Shown here piece by piece: positions 10,612-21,650 of a DNA stretch of 64,000 nucleotides (within the stretch, counting starts at the first letter, position 1; each line of letters begins with the position of its first letter). Made by a program: the position numbers and the translations under genes. Origin of the DNA: Notospermus geniculatus (taxonomy: Eukaryota > Nemertea > Pilidiophora > Heteronemertea > Lineidae); contig NMRB01000188.1 in NCBI GenBank assembly GCA_002633025.1, positions 485,505-549,504 on the forward strand, in the 5' to 3' direction. Below the pieces are notes generated by a model. It worked only from the letters and a program-made list of their open reading frames with translations, made no database searches and was not told the DNA's origin.

Positions 10612-11676
10612 TAGCACCAAGGCCCGGGGGGGGGGGATTCTGAACGATTACGTTACCAAAAATCCCTTCTATAGTTTTCACAATGAAGTCAACCACTACC
10701 CATCAATACTCATTGGCTATAGCACCAACGGGCCGGATATTCTCAAAGAGTTCGTTGACAAAATCACCAGTTTGTACAGTAGTTTACCAGTAGGCCTATT
10801 CGATGATGTCAACCCTATCCATCATTGGCCACACGTATACCTTCAAAAAGGGGCCAAATTTAGAGACTCACGTCTTAAAACAGTGGCCAATGTCGAAAAT
10901 GATATCCTTACTTAATACGGGTTTTTCTGGCGTAGACAGAATGAAACCCTGTTTGAGATCCAAGTGTAAAAGGGTTGAATGTGTACACTATGGATCGTAG
11001 AGAGAAGTATTGTTGGTATGTGAGATTCAAGGAGGGAGAGAACTGGTGTGTATTGTCCTCGCGATAAGGGCCACCAGATAAGGAAAGGCACCCTTTGTCG
11101 TCATAGCAACGATGAAGTTGAAACGGCGGTTACTGTGTCAATCGAATTATTACGACATCTGTAGTCATGTGATTTTAGTCACGTGATTTGAGCCCCTGTG
11201 ACACGTCCTTCAACCTCTGCATCAAGCACCGCACTGCATCCTCATCATCCCTGTTATAGGAGCCGACATCTGATACGGGTTTTTGTCCTCAGGGCTATTA
11301 GGGCTGAAACTCAACTCACCAAAAGTTTAACGAAGTTAAACCCACTAAGTACTGAGAGCTTGTACAAGATTGGTTGGCGAACTTGAGTTGGATCGAGACT
11401 TGAAGCATCTGATTAAAACCCAAAGAAAAGATTGTAAGGCATGCTGGAATCGCAGGGTGAATTTATTGATTGGGACCCTTCTTTGTTACAGGGGGCTACA
11501 GGGATGTTTCAGCTGTTCAGTCCTATCATGCACCTTGTATTCAATGCAAAGGCGGCCCTATATGATCCAATGTTACTTCGCGCACCTGCGCTGTGAAAAC
11601 TTGTTACAGCAAGTTGTCTTGGCTTTGCTTAGAAAAGTTAAAGTTTGTGACACTCAGTAGATCTACATGTATACGT
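10612..11676. other. No supported gene; poly-G tract at start
   Basis: A homopolymer G run sits at about 10624-10636. Beyond it I see no convincing exon. A TAGCAAC half-site (RFX-like) lies at about 11105. Open frames up to 96 codons have no domain. Confidence 0.4.
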
Positions 11677-11842
11677 AAAGGGCGGCGCACACGAGCGACA
11701 ATTTTGACCGATTTGTCGGCCGACTTGGCTTCCGACCGCCAAAGCGACAAGATTTGGCGCTTCTGATTGGCTGATGTCTAGTCGCACCACCAGTCTCGTC
11801 GGCGGTCGCCCAGATTTAGTCGCTCGTGTGCGCCGCCCTTTA
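11677..11842. mobile_element. Foldback MITE family C, copy 1 (GCGCACACGAGCGAC ends)
   Basis: The ends TAAAGGGCGGCGCACACGAG and CTCGTGTGCGCCGCCCTTTA are exact complements. The interior is GC-rich with several GTCG and CGAC repeats. A second, AT-richer relative with the same GGCGCACACGAGCG core is at 39160-39400. Confidence 0.85.
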
Positions 11843-12604
11843 GCGGCGAACCTGAAGTCAAGTCATTTGTCCACACCATTCATATTCAAGTCATTCGATC
11901 CTATGAAATGAACTGGGAATGACTTAATATCCTGACCGCCTACCACAGGGTCATCTTTTCTATAACATCCCAATACCTGCTCTTGTCTCTTATTGTGATC
12001 TACTGAAGCGGACGGAGGTAAAATCACATGTTATCAACGTATTGTGATCGCCCAAGACCACAAACGCGCGACTTGTATTGTTGGTGACGCACCCCTTTGT
12101 TAATTATGTAATAATGGCACTAGGCTGCAGCGACAGGAGATGATGAAGATGGCGAAGTGAGGCTGGCAGTTAACCCTCTCATTCCCAGAATTAACATGCA
12201 AGCGTGATTTTATAAACTTCAGTTTCGATGATTATAATTACGTAATAAATGAACTTGTTTTGAAATCGCAATATAGCTGATTGATAGAATCTACATGTAA
12301 TTCCATTCAAATATTTTTCAAATGGTAAGGATGTTTGATAATTTCGATCATCATCTGCTACAGTCATATCGTGAATGTATAAATCAATTTCTGTGAAAAG
12401 AATATCATATTCGTAGAAGATGCAGTCAAAAATATTTATCATCTAATTATAAAGTGGCATTCATCTCCAACTGACGAATGGAAAGTGCAGTCGTCACAAT
12501 ATTTATTCCCTTTGCAAAGGCAGAAAATTTGTTTGTGTTCAATCTAGCTCCTAAACCCAACCCCTGCAAAGTTAACCGCCAGATATAATACACCTGAAAT
12601 GTCT
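11843..12604. other. No gene; one truncated repeat
   Basis: Positions 12451-12500 carry a truncated relative of the 4884-5136 duplication (AAAGTGGCATTCATCT, then CTGACGAATGGAAAGTG). Nothing else is recognised. Confidence 0.4.
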
Positions 12605-12618
12605 GTTTCCATGGCTAC
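12605..12618 (-). promoter_or_regulatory. RFX X-box-like site
   Basis: GTTTCCATGGCTAC, read on the minus strand as GTAGCCATGGAAAC, fits the two-half-site RFX consensus GTNRCC-N(0-3)-RGYAAC closely. RFX factors typically control ciliary and some immune genes in animals. A single site can arise by chance. Confidence 0.35.
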
Positions 12619-12779
12619 CGTTTTATTATTTAATCAGGTAATAAAGCCGGACGGGGAATTGAATTCGAGTTCAACAACATTTTGAAAAAAGTGATCGTGT
12701 CAATTTCTAATTCAGCTATTTCCCTCACCGGGGAGGGAATCTAGGGTCTAATTAACGAGTCGATTTTACAGTCACTTAC

Positions 12780-12803
12780 TCCTCTGGCTACGTGTTCATG
12801 AAA
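12780..12803 (-). CDS. Candidate 24-nt microexon
   Basis: On the minus strand a very strong pyrimidine tract (CTTTTTCTCC and then TTTTTTTTTCTTCTTTTC, with CTAAT as possible branch point) ends in AAAG. It is followed by 24 bases and then GTAAGT. Only one frame is open, encoding FHEHVARG, phase 0 in and phase 0 out. That phase would match the preceding minus-strand candidate exon at 19218-19292. In-frame exons this short are known in animal neural genes. Seen: signals and frame. Inferred: use as an exon. Confidence 0.25.
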
Positions 12804-13274
12804 CTTTATGAAAAGAAGAAAAAAAAATTAGGAGAAAAAGTACAACTCAAAGTTGAAGGGAAAATGAAATTATTGGTTCGTTTCGGTGATAGTGTATGGG
12901 GTAACTTCAAAGTCATCGCTGTCTGGTGACAGAATATAGATACATCGAGGATAAGGTATCCCAGCTTGACTCAAAAATCTATAAGAGACGCAGAAATGTT
13001 GTATCAACATTGGGAGGATGGCGTTGCATTTATATGGTAGATTGTTTAGAGTAACATCAAACGAAATCGCTTTTTATGTGACGGATCAGCAGCTTTGGGA
13101 GGCCTACTGTCAGATATCAACGAAAAACGGTCAAATATGTGACAAAAAATAACATGACGATTATGGAAATGTCATGAATGATGGAGAATATTTCGAAATT
13201 AGCAAGAAGACGCTGAGCGAATATTTCGTATTTTCACACCTCCAGCTCCACTTGCCAAAATTATTCGAACACAG
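12804..13274. other. No gene recognised
   Basis: The left edge holds the purine-rich complement of the pyrimidine tract of the 12780 microexon candidate. No repeats were confirmed in the rest. Confidence 0.4.
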
Positions 13275-13391
13275 TGGCCCGTATTTTAGAATGCTCCTCA
13301 ACGTAAAGGAGTTCCTCAAGGTTATTGTTCTCAACAGGAGCAAGCCTTGAGGAACTCCTTTACGTTGAGGAGCATTCTAAAATACGGGCCA
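13275..13391. mobile_element. Perfect 47-bp-arm hairpin element
   Basis: Arms 13275-13321 and 13345-13391 (TGGCCCGTATTTTAGAATGC at the outer end) are exact complements around a 23-base spacer. No mismatch was noticed, so it is young or maintained by gene conversion. Flanking duplications are not clear. Confidence 0.9.
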
Positions 13392-13584
13392 ATGTATATC
13401 TTAAGACGTTGCAGTACAAAGTCTGGTTTCCATTTTTCACTTCTAATAATTGGAAAAGGTGCATTGCTTTGAGGAAAATAAAATTGGTTCATTGGTACAT
13501 TGATTGCCATTTCATACCAACAACTGAAATATCTATTACATGCCAAGCGTTCGAATATTTTGGTACAACATGCATATCATATTA

Positions 13585-13735
13585 GGGAGGTTGAGATCAG
13601 CGACTTATCACGGATTCTTATACGTATATGGATAGAAATCTGTACAACGAGGACAAATTTCGTGTAGTACATTTCGATCCGTATATATACGTAGGCCTAT
13701 AAGGATCCGTGATAAGTTGCTGATCTCAACCTCCC
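13585..13735. mobile_element. TA-flanked palindromic MITE, 151 bp
   Basis: The element begins GGGAGGTTGAGATCAGCGAC and ends with the near-exact complement, between TA dinucleotides (13583-13584, 13736-13737). Its terminal GGGAGGTT matches family B (9164 and 46126) although the interior differs. That suggests mobilisation by the same TA-targeting transposase. Confidence 0.9.
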
Positions 13736-14440
13736 TACTCTGTGAGTGTGATATACTATATTTCTGGTTCCACTTATAGGCAAACCTGAGCCACGATGTA
13801 GGTTGACAACATCAATCTCTAACCAACCAAGATATAATTCTGCAGGTGCTACAAATGTGTTTTGGTAATCTCCGATTGTCATTCCTTTGAAAGGTTGACA
13901 TCGGCTCGACTAGCAGGACTGGCAAGCTTTCAAAAGACAAATGTCAAAATCTAATTGAATCTATGCATCATAGAATGCATTAGTATCAAACGTAGAAACA
14001 GCACTCCTGGGGCATAGGTCGAGAATAACACAAGATTCACATGCAGGTGGGCTGAAGCCACGCCCTCCCACTCAAAGAAACGGTGATTCATGACGTGAGA
14101 ATTCTGTTGCCAACGAAATAAATCTATGACTGTTGAGAAAAGGTGAGGCGGTCAAATAGTTTGTTTTCAAGATGGCTGCCTGGGTATTTTGCTTCATGTT
14201 TTACTTGTAGGAAAAGGAACGAAGATTTTCAGATATGCTGTAAAAAGTATTCACTTCAGAATCAGTTTTTATTTAGAAAGAAACATTTTGCTTTATTCAT
14301 CATGACCGTTTGAATTTACTCCCGACCGTCGGTTTTCACTTTTTAGACTCTAATGTTGGCCTTCGAATCAATCACCATCTAGAACATGTATATGCTAGCC
14401 TATCCTTTCACACCCAAAGTTCATTCTGTTAAATTCGAAA
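13736..14440. other. No gene recognised
   Basis: A YY1-like CAAGATGGCTGCC occurs at about 14168. No exons or repeats are supported. Confidence 0.4.
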
Positions 14441-15368
14441 CTACACTGTAAATCTAAAATGTTTAAAGTCTGAACACGAAACTAAACGGGAATATGCAAC
14501 ATATTTTAAACATCTAAACGCGTTTAGTTCTCCATATTCCAACGAAATAGATTAATGTGTTTCCATGACGGCAAAAAATTATTAAACCGACTGATTTAGA
14601 CTGAAAAAGTGACAAAAAAAGCGTTGGAAGATGAAGGAAAAAAGTATAAAAAGGCACGCAGTAAAGAGTGAATAATACCGGCAGGCAGATTCGATCCAGG
14701 GCCCACCTGCAACATGCATAATCTGGACCAACGCTCTAACCACTACGCCACTGGGGCTACACGCCCTGGCCTGGAATTTTTCTTTGGGTAACTCGGAAAA
14801 CCTGTCTACTGTATTATTTCCTCCTGAACGTTAAAGCGTGAAGTTAGACCTGGAATAAGTTTATTCCACCTTTATGCATCTGATTTATATCTTTTATATC
14901 CTGGGGGAAAAAAATTCGCCGGCGGGAGATATAGCGAAACGACAAATTTGACCAATTCCACCCGAGCCGTGAACCAGCCCTAAACACGATGTTCAGGATT
15001 CCTTCATGTTTCGTGTTTAGGGGAAACTGAACGAGATGTTTATAAGTTAAACAAGACATTTACAAGGCATTTAGATTTACTGTTTTCTAAATGCAGTGTT
15101 TAGGTCATCTGTTCATTTCTAATGGAAAACTAATCGCGTTTAGATGTTTAAAAAGTGTTGCATATTCCCGTTTAGTTTCGTGTTTAGACTTTAGATTTAC
15201 AGTACAACAAATGATATATTTTGGCATTTTAGGCAACAAGACCTATGTTTCTAGGCGGATAGAACGCCTGTCCTGATGATATGTTCAGTTATATTCACGT
15301 AATGTGTTAAGTTGTGTTTTGTTAAACACAAAACTAAACGCTAAACGCGTCACCTGGATTTACAGTGT
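14441..15368. mobile_element. Large foldback element, about 930 bp
   Basis: The left arm (TACACTGTAAATCTAAAATG and onward, including ACTAAACGGGAATATGCAAC) is mirrored near 15135-15205 (TTGCATATTCCCGTTTAGTT). A further terminal ATTTACAGTGTA is at 15358-15368, and CTAAACGC motifs recur in both orientations. The interior carries a SINE (14688-14760) and a fragment of another hairpin family (about 14830-14880). It encodes no transposase that I can recognise. Confidence 0.75.
14681..14760 (-). mobile_element. tRNA-derived SINE head with A and B boxes
   Basis: On the minus strand GTAGCCCCAGTGGCGTAGTG begins a tRNA-like region. TGGCGTAGTGG at 14740-14750 fits the Pol III A box. GGATCGAATC at 14688-14697 fits a B box with one change from GGTTCGA. 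Spacing is tRNA-like. The sequence lacks a full cloverleaf, so a SINE or tRNA pseudogene is likelier than a working tRNA. It lies inside the 0.9-kb foldback. Confidence 0.7.
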
Positions 15369-16332
15369 ACTTGTTAAAAAGCCTGGGAGGTACCTAAAAC
15401 CTATCGAATAGGTAGGTAGGCTATTCGTTGGAAAGTTCTCACCCGGCGCACTTCCCAAAGAATATGTGACAGGGTTTGCACTCGTATCAGTCGTCATTTT
15501 TTTATTACATCTCAACTGGCAAGGGACAAAGCTGGTTATCTCGCGATCACTTAGCAACGAAATCACGCTGCAGGAATGCCACAATATTGGTAGCCTAGTA
15601 TGGTTGTTGAGGATAAGAATCGTAATAGGGCAATGCTTGGCACTTAACAATGATTCTTTAACGAAAAACAAACGCAAAAAAAGACAAAATTCGACATAAT
15701 TTATGGTGATGTTTAAAAAAAAACTAATGTTCCTAGTCAGAATTATGTCCGTATAATCACCCAGTATCTGCCTCATCCCCACTTGGAGAGGCTCCATTAC
15801 TGTAATAGCAGTTTTTCTACTTCTTCTGAAATGCAAACCTTTGAAATCTTAAACCAGGTTTACCCTTTTCATCGACAAAGCCCAAGTCGTCCGTCAGAAG
15901 TATTTTCTTTCACCGTGTTTTGCATTCGTCATGTTGCAATGACGGTGAAGTAGAAGAAACTGCAAAAATGCGTCCGTTTTCTGATATGACGTGGCATTTG
16001 GTCGGGGAAACCTTTCAACGAAGATCATGTTTATAATGCTTTCGGATTTTATAATTTTGCCTTCGATGTTTTGGAGACACAGCGTTCTCTATTTCGCACT
16101 TACTTTTTAAACCTGGAGTCAATGATGGTGAGAAACACCAAGTGCACTTTGTGTGTTCAACGTCTTTTTATATGTACATATTCTGAGTTTCTTCAATTAA
16201 AATGGAAATACCCATGTGAGGAACATGAGTAGATTGAGATGGCCTCGCCAGGCCCCATAATGCCTTCTTCAGCCCTGATGGAAAAATTCAGAACAATACT
16301 CTGATGTCAACTTTCGTCAGACCAAAACTGCA
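15369..16332. other. No supported gene
   Basis: The stretch contains a 158-codon minus-strand frame and overlapping plus-strand frames. None has splice support, a domain or convincing codon bias, so they are left uncalled. Confidence 0.35.
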
Positions 16333-16439
16333 GGGCCCGTATGCATAAAGGTGGAATAAGCTTATTCCATGTAACGTTATAACGTGAAGCTATACCTTGA
16401 ATAAGCTTAGATCTATTCCACCTTTATGCGTACGGGCCC
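16333..16439. mobile_element. Foldback MITE with GGGCCCGTATGCATAAAGG ends, 107 bp
   Basis: The ends GGGCCCGTATGCATAAAGGT and ACCTTTATGCGTACGGGCCC are complements. GTGGAATAAGCTTATTCCA is a nested palindrome. A related fragment (CCTGGAATAAGTTTATTCCA then CCTTTATGCAT) occurs at about 14853-14882. Confidence 0.85.
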
Positions 16440-16875
16440 GGGTGACTAAATTCAGTATTTCCCGCGTCCTGGGAAAAAAACTCTCAATCATCATATACGA
16501 ACGACGTGAACTGGTCATCAAAAACATATCATCACATCGAAATTGGTGCCAACATGGCCATTACAAAAGTGACTACAGCATATTAGCACAAAATAATGCA
16601 TAATTCACACGCCCCCCTATTAGCTGCAGTATTTTCTTTTCCTTTTTTAAATTCTTTTGTGATTTTCTGAGTCGATGAACGCGCAGTATGCATCATAATA
16701 ATAATCATCCTGTTAAAAAAACGATCGTGTGCGCCATTATCCTCTCAACAACGCGTGCGTCCGCCATTACGGTAAGGCCAAACCAGTGGGAGTTTTGATT
16801 CTTTCGTCTTAACCCACTGCTTATGTGGAGTTCGCGATTATACAATGTTAACGTTTCTTGATGCTAATAGGGACT
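16440..16875. other. No gene recognised
   Basis: A CGCCATTACGGTAAGG string resembles a donor at about 16769, but no matching acceptor gives an open exon. Confidence 0.35.
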
Positions 16876-16879
16876 TTAA

Positions 16880-17176
16880 AGGGACTAGGAAAATTTTTTC
16901 AAGCTTCGGTTATTACAAAATGCTAGTCTTTCATGATAAATTCCCTTTACAATACATACACCTATCGCTGTATGTATTGTATGGAGCGAGCTTGTACTCT
17001 ATTATGTTGATTAGGTTCCCAGTGACGTGGTGAATGCTCCATGGTGTGGTGATAACTGATTTGTCTGGGTGCCAGTAATTAACACTTAATTGAAAAAGTG
17101 AATTGACGGTGGGAATTTATCATGAAAGACTAGCATTTTGTAATAACCGAAGCTTGAAAAAATTTTCCTAGTCCCT
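16880..17176. mobile_element. Foldback element with 66-bp inverted ends and TTAA sites
   Basis: Arms of about 66 bp (AGGGACTAGGAAAATTTTTT outward end; inner end TTCATGATAAATTCCC) are near-perfect complements. TTAA lies directly outside each end (16876-16879 and 17177-17180). A TTAA target site duplicated on insertion is the hallmark of the piggyBac superfamily. Here it is seen only as a flanking match, with no transposase. Confidence 0.85.
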
Positions 17177-17180
17177 TTAA

Positions 17181-17284
17181 GAGATCACACGCTAACGATA
17201 ACATTTACGTTAACAGTATTTTTGTACATGAAATACATGCAAGAAATAACGTTAACGTAAACGTTATCGTTAGCGTGTGATCGC
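17181..17284. mobile_element. Second TTAA-bounded foldback, sharing a boundary
   Basis: GAGATCACACGCTAACGATA and its complement form the ends of a 104-bp hairpin. Its left TTAA (17177-17180) is the right TTAA of the preceding element, and another TTAA follows at 17285-17288. The GTTAACGTAAACGTTA core recalls family B MITEs, but the ends differ. Confidence 0.85.
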
Positions 17285-17288
17285 TTAA

Positions 17289-17912
17289 ACTCTGTATACT
17301 TAGGATGCCCAAACCAGTGCCTCAACACTGTTTCTAACTTTGCCCCAGTGAATGCACACGAATATGGTCAATACAAAATTTGAAATTTCAAATTTGACAT
17401 GAATAAATTTTATTCAAATATTCACCTGTCAGTTTCAATCCTGTCATCTCACCATAAATTTCATCCTTGAGTTAATTTTCGTCAACCTGAGGCAATTGTG
17501 GTTTGAAAAAAAATCGCATGAAAGAATCTTGCCTTCATTGTTGACGTACAACTTTTTTGAAATTTCGTAACCTCTAGGCAATATTAGATGCTTTTTTTCT
17601 ACAATTCGATTCCAGTAGCGAATTAAGGGTATTCAAAGATTTAACTTTATGATACGCTCCAGTAGGCTTAAGAAAGGTTATTAGTTTTTTATGGTGGAGT
17701 TGAAATGGACGAGGGCATAGAGGGTACTGCTGTCAGAAACAAACGAAGGGACCTAAACTATGTATCTAATCGCTGTGGGGTAAAATAGTCCTTATTCCGA
17801 AGAGTTTGAGGAATTCACCAAGCTTAGCTGTAACTGCCATATAATATGTCGGCCTACGTGTAGATGACAAAATTTACGTCAAATTCCATATGTCCTGGTT
17901 CCGGTAATTGTA
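17289..17912. other. No gene recognised
   Basis: Nothing beyond short AT-rich strings was noticed. Confidence 0.4.
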
Positions 17913-18064
17913 AAGCGGCCCATATGCAATCAATATCATTGCACAATATGGGCCAAAAATAGGGCATGTGCTTCTGGCATGATGGGCGGAAGAAAGATTG
18001 GCAATAATATTGCCCATTTTGGTCCTCATATTGTGCAATAATATTGAACGTGTATGGGCGGCTT
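17913..18064. mobile_element. Foldback MITE with AAGCGGCCCATA ends, 152 bp
   Basis: AAGCGGCCCATATGCAATCA pairs with the right end TATTGAACGTGTATGGGCGG. The inner ATTGCACAATATGGGCC also repeats inverted as TCATATTGTGCAATAATATT. The arms are imperfect, suggesting an older insertion. Confidence 0.75.
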
Positions 18065-19217
18065 CACAGTCGAAAAATTCAAACTAAGCCAGGCTAAACA
18101 AATTGGCTAAACAAAGCTGGTGATGAGAACATTCTGCAATTAAAGCAGGGCATTAGTCAAGGAGACTGCGTACTCTTCCCACATCCTCATTGACTGATCT
18201 CAGATTAGAAAGGGGACCCTGTGTATCGACACAGAACCTGCAGGACCTAACTAACTCCGTGTGGTTTGAAATTCATGTGTAGAAATTAGCAGTGTTCGTC
18301 TAAGAATGAGAATACAATGGATTTAACCTTGGTTGTCAACAAAAGGTGATGTTTCAAGGTCAGTGCCTGTTCCTCATTGTGAAGATTACAATTAACAAGG
18401 ACCTCTTTGTCCCACAAGGTGCAGGTTATGTAAAGGTTATAGATGGGTCCATTTCAAACGACGTGTATTCAATTTCGATGCGGACTGATGCACTCGGCCT
18501 CTCCAACACCGATATCAAATATCATTGCAAAGAGAGTGCTGGGTTTTGTCAGGACTTGCACGTTTTGAACTTACATCAATCAGGCAGTTCAGTTGACAAC
18601 TACGTGCCTGACAATAGTTAGCGTTAATAAGCCGAGATTCCCTTGTATTTGAACATTCCGAGGCCGAGACCCTTTAACTGCTTGTGACCCTTTCAAAAAC
18701 ATAATTATAAAATTATACCAAAATCCTGAAATGTTACAGAAACCCTGTCACATTGGTATTCATTGGAAAGTATTCGCTGAGAACTTTCCAGTGAATACCA
18801 CATAAAAGTTTTTCCGGTGTGTTCAAACACATTTTTGTCAAACGTAGTTTTTGCAGTGAAGGGTTAAATTTACTGGCTCCAGACAACAAAGCAGTCTGGG
18901 TCCCTTTTTATCATCCTGGGATCATGTCTGATCATAAAATCCAATTATGTAGCCTTAGGAATTGCTTTCAAATCTTTTATAGCAGTAGTTGATCACGGGA
19001 TGGAGATTTTAGGGTTGGAATTCTCATCTCTGAATCAAAACGAACCCAGTCGCCCATTTTATTACACAGTAATTATTCGTTAAAAATAGCTAGTATCATT
19101 CCCTCTTTCCATCAGTCGATGGAGTTTCGCCAATGGTGCATATTTTGAAGTTGCCTCACACACTTTTTGGTCCGATTCAAATGACACATGAGGCATCGTC
19201 TACTTCTCTCAACTTAC
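18065..19217. other. No supported gene; short hairpin
   Basis: A hairpin of TGGTATTCATTGGAAAGT and its near-complement lies at 18754-18800. A 91-codon plus frame at 18346-18621 has no splice or domain support. Confidence 0.4.
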
Positions 19218-19292
19218 CAAAGCCACTTGAGCATGGAAGGCCATCTTTAGCAATTCGTTAAAGTTCTTTGATCTTGGTAAGAACGTGTTCAT
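19218..19292 (-). CDS. Candidate first coding exon (25 codons)
   Basis: On the minus strand an ATG with A at -3 (GAAATGA) opens a 25-codon frame, MNTFLPRSKNFNELLKMA to QVAL. It ends exactly at a canonical donor, TTTG|GTAAGTTGAG. The upstream frame is open for only a few more codons to a TAA, so a start exon is plausible. It ends in phase 0, compatible with the 24-nt candidate at 12780. A promoter-like motif cluster lies 0.7-0.8 kb upstream (20021-20096). The peptide is not recognised. Confidence 0.3.
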
Positions 19293-20020
19293 TTCAGCCT
19301 CGAGATATATTTACTGAGTTCAAGATTTGATGGATGACAGTGTGAGATGCATTAAGATCACGTGAAGACAGCTATGATGGATGTAGATTCGTCTTTTTAC
19401 CAATGAAGATGTCTTCGTTCAGTTGACGGACAATTCACTTTGAACCAGACGATGCGAATGCCTAGCTTAAAGACAGAGAACCAGTAACTCACCGTGTAAT
19501 TTAGAGGGCGGGATACAGGCAGTTGCTAATGCAGTTCCAATTCTGTCTGCGACGATGTACATATAGAACTACATATATTTTCTTTGGATAGATGTGAAAT
19601 GTGGTCATAAGTGTTGAATTAACTGGTTACAACTTGGTCTAGAGAACCTAGACATTGGCCAAAATGAACAAAATCAAGTCAATTATGTACAAAAGTGGAG
19701 TACAAGCATTTACTGGACTTGTGAGTCCTTCTAGCAATTTCCCAATAGTATAGCAAAATTTCAACAAAAGCTGGCGGCCAGAATTACTTGACTGACACTA
19801 TAAAACACCAAAGGCATCGCGATGAAAAGACGCTGGCATGGAATCAAGGCAATGCGGAAAAAGGATAAAGACGGACAAAATCAATTTAGGCCTACCTCTT
19901 TCAAATCAAAGTAGCATCTATAAGATCCCGCCTGATAGTCACGCAAAGTCTTGAACCGAATACCTTTCAAAAGTGTCACTTTATACCCGTCAGAGGCAAC
20001 CATTCATTAAAACAGCTTTC
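19293..20020. other. Between candidate exon and promoter-like cluster
   Basis: No repeat or exon is recognised. If both flanking calls are right, this would be 5' untranslated or intronic DNA. Confidence 0.3.
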
Positions 20021-20096
20021 CCGGAAGTAAAATACGATTTTCCCAGAATGCCCTGGGGTGTTGTTCATTTCCGCTGCCCGGCGGCCATTTTGGAAA
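20021..20096. promoter_or_regulatory. Promoter-like cluster: ETS, SBS-like and YY1-like motifs
   Basis: CCGGAAGT (20021-20028, ETS/GABP core), TTTCCCAGAATGCC (20039-20052, resembling the SBS element bound by ZNF143/THAP11 in vertebrates) and GGCGGCCATTTTGG (20080-20093, one change from YY1 in reverse) lie within 76 bp. This trio is typical of TATA-less housekeeping promoters. Order favours rightward transcription, while YY1 orientation favours leftward, so it may be bidirectional. Confidence 0.4.
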
Positions 20097-20316
20097 ATTT
20101 GCAGGAGTGGTAAATGTACGATTGCCCACCCTGAGGGGAAGTTTTCGTCGTTTTTGTGTAAGGGAAAGGTGATGACAGATGAACTCTGTATTTGATTAAG
20201 AAACTGCTAAGCGATTTAGTAAATTTGCTGTGGCAGACTGAAATCCGGATGTCAAATGGTGTTTTTTCACCTAAGAGGTGACGCAATTGGTAACTTGGTG
20301 CTTTTTACATGAGATA

Positions 20317-20410
20317 CCTCGGCCCTTGTTTCCTAAGGCCCTTCGACCTTGTTCCTGAGCCCTTGTACCTTGTTCCTCAGCCCTTATACCTTATTCCTAA
20401 GGCCCTTGCC
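20317..20410. repeat. Four-unit minisatellite, about 24 bp
   Basis: Diverged tandem copies of CCTTGTTCCTNAGGCCCTTG are separated by short ACC or TACC links. Confidence 0.85.
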
Positions 20411-21260
20411 AATTTAACATCTATCTAAACTACATCATTTTGTCCACAGGAGTGTGCGCCTTACAAACAAGTTGACGTATTGGTAAAGTCAGAGAAGTTA
20501 CAGTGGCTTTGTGAATAAGGTCTCCTTCAGTGGATGCTTGACAAAGTTTACCCCTCAACAATATTTTCAATCGTTCTTCAAGATGAACATTCCCACCCAC
20601 TCAAATTTGACAAAATATGATCGCGATAAACATATGCTTTTGGCCTCGAACGGAAATTTGAAGCAATCGGCGAGCTAGCAATCACGCATTTGCAAATTGG
20701 GCAATGTTGATTACATCAGGAAATATGATTATTTGTTACCTGAGAGACTGGTGAAATTAAGTTTAGGTGATCATGAATCACTCATGACGTCAGCAGATTG
20801 GCGCTATCAATGCACGGTTCGTAGATACTGCATGACAATTTCATTCCATTTTCCTCTTTTACGATAATATGGGAAAAGACTGAGCCATTTCCAACATTGT
20901 GAAAAAATGTTGTACTCAGTTTTGGAGAAATACGGGTGCCTACTGTGCCTTTAAATATAGTGAATCGGAAGGTGAGCGCCAGCTCTCAACTTCGGCAGTC
21001 TTACTCTAGCGACAACATTGGGCGAATTCAATGAACGGTTGGAGGAAACCGGAGTACCCGGAGAAAATGACAATGTCTTCATATGTTTTCACGAGCACGT
21101 GTACACACTTAATATGGCACTGTGTTGGGCACAACATTTTACAGTGAATGTCTCGAAATAATAAGTTTTCACATACATGTATATCACTGTGTTTTTCGGC
21201 AATACAATACAGTGAGTATCTGAATCAAGTCAACGACGGTAAGGAGACAGCTGGAGATAT
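20411..21260. other. No gene recognised
   Basis: No exon or mobile element is supported. A 26-bp open segment before GTAAGG at about 21241 is too short to call. Confidence 0.35.
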
Positions 21261-21380
21261 GGGCCTGTATTCATGAAAGCTAGCAAATGCTTTTACTTAA
21301 GATTTGCAGAGTGAGGTCCAATGTAAATGCACCACAAAACCCGAAGCAAAAGCATTTGCTAGCTTTTATGAATATTAGCC
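21261..21380. mobile_element. Hairpin MITE family D, copy 1
   Basis: GGGCCTGTATTCATGAAAGC and TAGCAAATGCTTTTACTT pair with AAGCATTTGCTAGCTTTTAT. The TAGCAAATGCTTTTACTT core marks a family that recurs near 53230 and three times at 62944-63308. Confidence 0.85.
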
Positions 21381-21650
21381 ATGATCTTAATAGACGAACA
21401 CTCAGGAAGTGGACTGTCTCCTTCATGTGTCAAATGTTCAGTACACAAACTTTGATAAGCCTTGCTGGTGAGCAATGTGCGACAGAGGTATAATAAGTAG
21501 CAGATTTTTTACAATAGTGCATTAGCATAACTTATACCCTACAGTCTCCATAGATACTGGGCGGTCCTATCGCGCCTTTTTTCAAATTAAATCATTACTC
21601 CATTCGCTGCCTTAAGAAGGAAATCCATATTTGTATGAACATCTGCATCG

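Noticed and set aside
10627-10640. Possible quadruplex or regulatory poly-G
   Set aside because: Simple homopolymer like those at 41635, 60797 and 63981. Could be a sequencing-length artefact.
14681-14760. Functional tRNA gene
   Set aside because: A and B boxes are present, but the B box is imperfect and a complete cloverleaf cannot be drawn. A SINE head is likelier.
15360-15836. 158-codon minus-strand open frame
   Set aside because: Overlaps a plus-strand frame, has no recognisable motif, and a frame of this length is expected by chance occasionally in 64 kb.
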